Positions 60,274 through 64,000 of a DNA stretch of 64,000 bases are shown here, in pieces. Source of the stretch: Ideonella_A intermedia_A (GTDB lineage: Bacteria > Pseudomonadota > Gammaproteobacteria > Burkholderiales > Burkholderiaceae_C); NCBI GenBank assembly GCA_943370175.1, contig CALRPU020000029.1:1-64000 (forward strand), written 5' to 3'. How positions within the stretch are numbered: the stretch's first letter is position 1; every line of letters begins with the position of its first letter. The notes beneath the pieces are model-generated. The model did no database searches. It saw nothing but the letters and a program-made list of their open reading frames with translations, and was not told where the DNA came from. A program made the position numbers and the translations under genes.

Positions 60274-62469
60274 GTGTCTGACGCGGCATCGACCTCGTTC
60301 CAGCTGCTCGACGAGCGGATTCAGCGCTTCATTTGGGCCGAAGGCTGGGGGGCGCTGCGGGACGCGCAAGAGCTGGCGATTCCCCGGATCGTCAAGGCCG
60401 ACCGTGATGTCATCGTCGCGGCGGCGACCGCGGCGGGGAAGACCGAGGCGGCCTTCTTTCCCGCATTGACTCACCTGGTGCAGATGAGTCCGCCGGGTCT
60501 GATCATTTACATCAGCCCGCTCAAGGCGTTGATCAACGACCAGTTCGGGAGACTCGATCGGCTGTGTGAGCAGCTTGAGACTCCAGTGTGGCCCTGGCAT
60601 GGTGACATCCCGGCGTCCTCGAAGCGCCGTTTCGCGACCGAGCGCCGCGGGGTGTTGCTGATCACGCCCGAGTCGCTCGAGGCCATGCTCTGCAATCGCG
60701 GGACGGCCGTGGCTTCAACGTTCACGCGCTTGGCGTTCATCGTGGTCGACGAGCTGCACGCGTTCATCGGCACGGAGCGTGGCAAGCAGCTGCAGTCGCT
60801 GATGCACCGGATCGAGCGATCCATCGATCGCCGTGTACCGCGCATCGGACTGTCGGCGACGCTCGGTGACATGAGCCTTGCGGCTGGGTTCTTGCGGCCT
60901 GGGCACGGTAGCGAAGTCGTGCTGATCGAGTCGGCGTCGACAGGCAACGAGTTGAGGATCCTCGTCAAGGGCTATGAGGAGCCGCTGGTCGTGCGGCGGG
61001 ACGGTGAGGAGGAGAGCGAACCAGCGACTCCGGGCCAAATTGCCGTTCATCTGTTCAAGGGACTGCGTGGCTCGAACAATCTGGTGTTTCCCAATTCTCG
61101 GCGGGAGGTCGAGCGCTACACGCACCTCCTCAATCGGCTGTGCCAGGAACAGCAAGTGCCCAATGAGTTCTGGCCGCACCATGGGAGCCTGTCCAAGGAG
61201 ATCCGCGCGGAAACTGAGGCGGCGCTGAAGCAGAAGGAGCGCCCGGCGACGGCAATTTGTACCAACACCCTTGAGCTCGGCATCGACATCGGTGCGGTCA
61301 AAAGCGTGGCCCAGATCGGCTACCCGCCTTCCGTAGCGAGCCTGCGCCAACGGCTCGGGCGTTCTGGCCGTCGACAGGGTGAACCGGCAGTATTGCGCGG
61401 CTATTGCGTGGAGCACGCGCTGGGGGGCAATCCATCTCTCGCCGGCGAGCTACGGCTCGGCACGGTCCAGATGGTGGCGATGATCTCACTGCTGCTCGAG
61501 GGGTGGTTTGAGCCGCCATCGGTCAAGGGATTGCACCTGTCGACGCTGGTGCAGCAAGTGCTCTCGGTGATCGCGCAGTACGGTGGGACCACCATCGGCC
61601 AGCTCTTCGGACTGTTATGCGCGCCCGGCGCGCCGTTCGAGGGCGTGACGAAGGACGAGTTCATCGACCTGGTCCGACACCTCGGCCAAGAAGGACTGTT
61701 GGTTCAGGACTCCTCAGGTACTTTGCTGCACGGGCGGGTGGGGGAGAAGTTCGTCAACCACTACACCTTCTATGCCGCGTTCGCGTCCGACGAGGAGTTC
61801 AGGATCGTGGCGGGCGGCAAGTCACTCGGCACCCTGCCTGTGTCGCAGATGCTGACGGTTGGCCAGCGCATCCTGTTCGCTGGTAAGACGTGGAAGGTCG
61901 AGCAGGTCGACGAGGAGCAGAAGACGATCTTCGTGGTCCGGGCGTCTGGAGGTGCGCCGCCGCTGTTTTCTGGTGGGGCAGGTCGTACTCACACGCGTGT
62001 GAGGAAACGCATGCGGGAGGTCTTGGAGTCGTCGGAGCTGCCGGTCTACCTCGATGACGCAGCCAAGCGGTTCGTGGGCGAAGGTCGGGTGAACTATCGG
62101 ACTCGTGGCCTGGGCGAGACATTCGTCTTGGATCAAGGGCGAGAGCTCATGTTGTTGACCTGGCTCGGCGACGCTGCCAATGAGGCGCTGGCCTGTCTTC
62201 TGCGCTGTAAAGGGTATGAAGCGACGCCCGCTGGCCCTGGCGTCGAAGTGATCCGGGGCCAGGCGGGGGTCGATGTCCTGCTTGACGCGCTCGCCGATGT
62301 CGCCGCGGATGAACTGCCGGCGCTGGAGTCACTGCTTGCAGACGCAAACAACCTTGAGCGGGCGAAGTGGGACTGGGCGCTACCTGGCCGCTTGCTGCGC
62401 GGCGCCTATGCCAGTTTGAATTTGGATCTGGTTGAGGCCTGCGAATGGGCACGTGCGACAGCTGTCTAG
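60274..62469 (+). CDS. sngC: Shango defence helicase SngC (Lhr-like DEAD/DEAH)
   Basis: The 731-residue protein starts at GTG 60274. It carries helicase motifs in order: Walker A ATAAGKTEAAFFPAL near residue 52, LIIYISPLKALINDQF, VVDELHAFIG as motif II, IGLSATLGD as motif III and LRQRLGRSGRR as motif VI. The closest relatives are Lhr-like helicases such as BREX BrxHI. It lacks the long C-terminal extension of Lhr. It is the last gene of the operon and ends inside a terminator hairpin. Confidence 0.85.
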   Translation: MSDAASTSFQLLDERIQRFIWAEGWGALRDAQELAIPRIVKADRDVIVAAATAAGKTEAAFFPALTHLVQMSPPGLIIYISPLKALINDQFGRLDRLCEQLETPVWPWHGDIPASSKRRFATERRGVLLITPESLEAMLCNRGTAVASTFTRLAFIVVDELHAFIGTERGKQLQSLMHRIERSIDRRVPRIGLSATLGDMSLAAGFLRPGHGSEVVLIESASTGNELRILVKGYEEPLVVRRDGEEESEPATPGQIAVHLFKGLRGSNNLVFPNSRREVERYTHLLNRLCQEQQVPNEFWPHHGSLSKEIRAETEAALKQKERPATAICTNTLELGIDIGAVKSVAQIGYPPSVASLRQRLGRSGRRQGEPAVLRGYCVEHALGGNPSLAGELRLGTVQMVAMISLLLEGWFEPPSVKGLHLSTLVQQVLSVIAQYGGTTIGQLFGLLCAPGAPFEGVTKDEFIDLVRHLGQEGLLVQDSSGTLLHGRVGEKFVNHYTFYAAFASDEEFRIVAGGKSLGTLPVSQMLTVGQRILFAGKTWKVEQVDEEQKTIFVVRASGGAPPLFSGGAGRTHTRVRKRMREVLESSELPVYLDDAAKRFVGEGRVNYRTRGLGETFVLDQGRELMLLTWLGDAANEALACLLRCKGYEATPAGPGVEVIRGQAGVDVLLDALADVAADELPALESLLADANNLERAKWDWALPGRLLRGAYASLNLDLVEACEWARATAV

Positions 62470-62506
62470 CCTACCTGCCAGGCAACGGCAAGTGGTAGGC
62501 TTTCTC
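62468..62506 (+). terminator. Intrinsic terminator after sngC
   Basis: AGCCTACC and GGTAGGCT form an 8-base stem extended by TGCC/GGCA inside, followed by TTTCTCT. It starts at the sngC stop codon. The convergent gene that ends at 62673 lies beyond it. Confidence 0.7.
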
Positions 62507-62672
62507 TGATCCAAGTCCAGTGTCGACAAGATTGCCCGGTGCAACGCGCAACTGGTCGAACATCGCAGATTGCCACCTTCACCCTCAACCCAGAGCGCTC
62601 GCGCCGCAAGTCGAGAATCTCACCGCATAGGAGCGAGCTTGAGCAGGAGTCAGGACACACCTAGTGTAGACG

Positions 62673-63824
62673 TCACGCCTCAATGATTTCCTGTTGCGAC
62701 CCCGCTGGAGCACTGGGCAGCTTTGCAATCTGGATCTTCCGAACCTTTGCGATATCGGCCACCACCTGGGTAATGTGGTGAGTTGTATTGAGTTGCCGCC
62801 AAGTAGTCGCATTGCCCGCGCTAGGCGCATTGTTTCGCGCCACGTCGAAGATGTAGGCGTCTGCGGTGGAGAACGTCGGCCCCGCAAAGCTGCCGCTGTC
62901 GACGATGCGCTCGAACACCTTTTTCATCACTTGGTGGTTAGACCCTGCACTATCGCCCCGTACGATCAACCAACTTTCTCCGGTGGTGTATCTCGCGTGG
63001 GGAATGGGACGCCCGCCTTTGCCGCCAAATTTCATCGTGGAGCAGTCGGCACCGTAGTCGCCGAAGACCATGTGCTCCGCGGTGGAGGGATCAAACCTAA
63101 CCGCTTCACTCCATGCGTGCCATTCATTGCGCGGCTGGGGGATGGTCTGGCCGGGCTCCGCAGGATTTTTCTCTGGGTAGTTCGTCCCCAGGAAAACGAC
63201 AAGGCGCCACCGCCCGATCAACTGCAACTGTTCCAGGGCCGCACGGATGATCGGAGACACCAGTACAGGGTCGGAGAGATCCGCGTCCGTAAAGTCCGCA
63301 AACACCGCACACTCTGCAGCCGACAGACCGAGCCCGCGCAGCGCATTCCGGACTCGGTCGTCGAGTGATGGGTCGGTCAGGTCACCGGATTCGACACGGA
63401 GACCGAACTTGAGGCCGTTTTCCAACGAAACCGAAGCCTTGAAAGCATCTACTCCCATTCCCTCGAGGTCACCAAGGCTCGAGATCGGAACTGCCAGAAC
63501 ACCTTGGCGGCGAGCGCGAATGAAAAGCGATGGCAGCCAAGAGATCGCCGTGTCCACGCCGCATTCCTTGAAGAGCACGCGCGGGTCAATGAATGCCTCG
63601 CGGTTGCACCAAAACTTAGAAAGAACGCCGCCAACATCAGGGACGTCCCGGCCAGCCGGAAAGAGCGACCCCTGACTGCCACTCTTGCGCTCCTTGGCCG
63701 GAGGAACGACGAGCACTGGTGCAATGCAATCGGCAACATCGCTCTGCAGCGACCGCAACCCTTCAACCTCACCCTTCTTCATCCGAAGAACCGGCACGTA
63801 GATCGTCTTTTTTCGACTAACCAT
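62673..63824 (-). CDS. Beta family protein (T4 beta-protein-like)
   Basis: The 383-residue protein begins RKKTIYVPVLRMKKGEVEGL, the opening typical of the family named after phage T4 beta protein. It also has VFLGTNYPEKNPAEPGQTIP and YGADCSTMKFGGKGGRPIPH. The family is frequent in bacterial accessory regions, often beside an ImmA/IrrE gene as here. Its function is not established. Its ATG overlaps the preceding gene's stop by eight bases, so both are co-translated. It converges on the Shango operon. Confidence 0.75.
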   Translation of the reverse strand: MVSRKKTIYVPVLRMKKGEVEGLRSLQSDVADCIAPVLVVPPAKERKSGSQGSLFPAGRDVPDVGGVLSKFWCNREAFIDPRVLFKECGVDTAISWLPSLFIRARRQGVLAVPISSLGDLEGMGVDAFKASVSLENGLKFGLRVESGDLTDPSLDDRVRNALRGLGLSAAECAVFADFTDADLSDPVLVSPIIRAALEQLQLIGRWRLVVFLGTNYPEKNPAEPGQTIPQPRNEWHAWSEAVRFDPSTAEHMVFGDYGADCSTMKFGGKGGRPIPHARYTTGESWLIVRGDSAGSNHQVMKKVFERIVDSGSFAGPTFSTADAYIFDVARNNAPSAGNATTWRQLNTTHHITQVVADIAKVRKIQIAKLPSAPAGSQQEIIEA

Positions 63825-63999
63825 TTGCTACCTCTGGGACGAAGAGATTGCGGACGCTGCCTTGGCCGATTTTGTCGGCGAAGATCGAATAGTTCTTTCG
63901 CTCAAACCTGATGCGACCGAACAGGATAGCCGGTGCGATGCCCAACTGCTTTGCTAGATTTTCAATCGGCTTGGCAACCTTGGCGATGCGAGCTGGCGA
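63817..63999 (-). CDS. ImmA/IrrE-like protein, C-terminal end (cut by window edge)
   Basis: Sixty codons are visible. They read IAKVAKPIENLAKQLGIAPA, then ILFGRIRFERKNYSIFADKI and VRNLFVPEVANG. The middle matches the C-terminal helix pair of ImmA/IrrE metallopeptidases and their fusions with XRE-type HTH domains, in which the LGI-P-I-GR stretch is conserved. The zinc motif would lie upstream, outside the window. It is translationally coupled to the beta family gene. Confidence 0.6.
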   Translation of the reverse strand, partial: SPARIAKVAKPIENLAKQLGIAPAILFGRIRFERKNYSIFADKIGQGSVRNLFVPEVANG

Positions 64000-64000
64000 A

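Noticed and set aside
58940..62469. A partial BREX type 2 system (BrxD and BrxHI)
   Set aside because: BrxD-like and BrxHI-like families are present, but no PglX, PglZ, PglY or PglW is nearby. A TerB-domain gene precedes them, which fits Shango.

Overview
The window looks like part of a large plasmid, megaplasmid or chromid of a high-GC betaproteobacterium, probably Burkholderiales. This is inferred from codon use, the pilE-fimT-pilV-pilW-pilX-pilY1 gene order and the style of the mobile elements, not from any marker gene. A replication and partition unit is visible: nine iteron-like repeats with a DnaA box (39.68-40.09 kb), a Rep_3-type initiator (40.15-41.47 kb), and a divergent parA-parB operon (37.15-39.45 kb) carrying two identical parS-like palindromes inside its coding sequence.

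Layout. 0-2.2 kb: an IS3-family right end that truncates an AAA ATPase gene, then an IS2-like relic. 2.2-7.1 kb: accessory DNA with a secreted ClpP-like protein, a predicted pPIWI-associated nuclease-family protein, and an AT-richer bacteriocin-like cluster (double-glycine precursor, CPBP-like membrane protein, exporter ATPase). The exporter is cut by a 4.9 kb Tn7-like transposon (7.09-11.99 kb: tnsA, tnsB, tnsC and an unrecognised fourth gene). 12.2-13.9 kb: a complete IS3-family element. 14.2-22.0 kb: a type IV pilus minor-pilin operon ending in pilY1 with a PA14 domain. 22.3-27.8 kb: a frameshifted winged-helix/TPR regulator followed by fragments of IS3, a second and decayed Tn7-like element (tnsB scrap, tnsC, tniQ, four end repeats) and a LysR scrap. 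27.9-29.7 kb: a chemoreceptor. 30.5-36 kb: a large tyrosine recombinase and several toxin-antitoxin genes. 37-41.5 kb: the replicon core. 42.4-64 kb: a defence-rich region.

The defence region contains an excisionase-like antitoxin/PIN toxin pair; a type I restriction locus reduced to hsdM, a DUF1016 nuclease and a 3' scrap of hsdR; a six-gene leftward operon; a three-gene Shango system (sngA-sngB-sngC); and a T4-beta-like protein beside the end of an ImmA/IrrE gene. The six-gene operon encodes a sigma-70-like factor, an unknown protein, an ImmA/IrrE-UvrD helicase-nuclease fusion, a three-repeat ubiquitin-like protein, an E2-E1 fusion and a DUF6527 protein.

The six-gene operon sits between two copies of a segment made of the hsdR 3' end and an integrase 3' end, arranged tail to tail. 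It therefore looks like a discrete island inserted into an older restriction/integrase locus. It is the best candidate for new biology: a bacterial ubiquitin-like conjugation pathway joined to a protease-helicase-nuclease and its own sigma factor. I know the ubiquitin-like/E1-E2/DUF6527 core as a described class (Bub-type pathways). I do not know the six-gene combination as a described system. No tRNA, rRNA or CRISPR array was seen.
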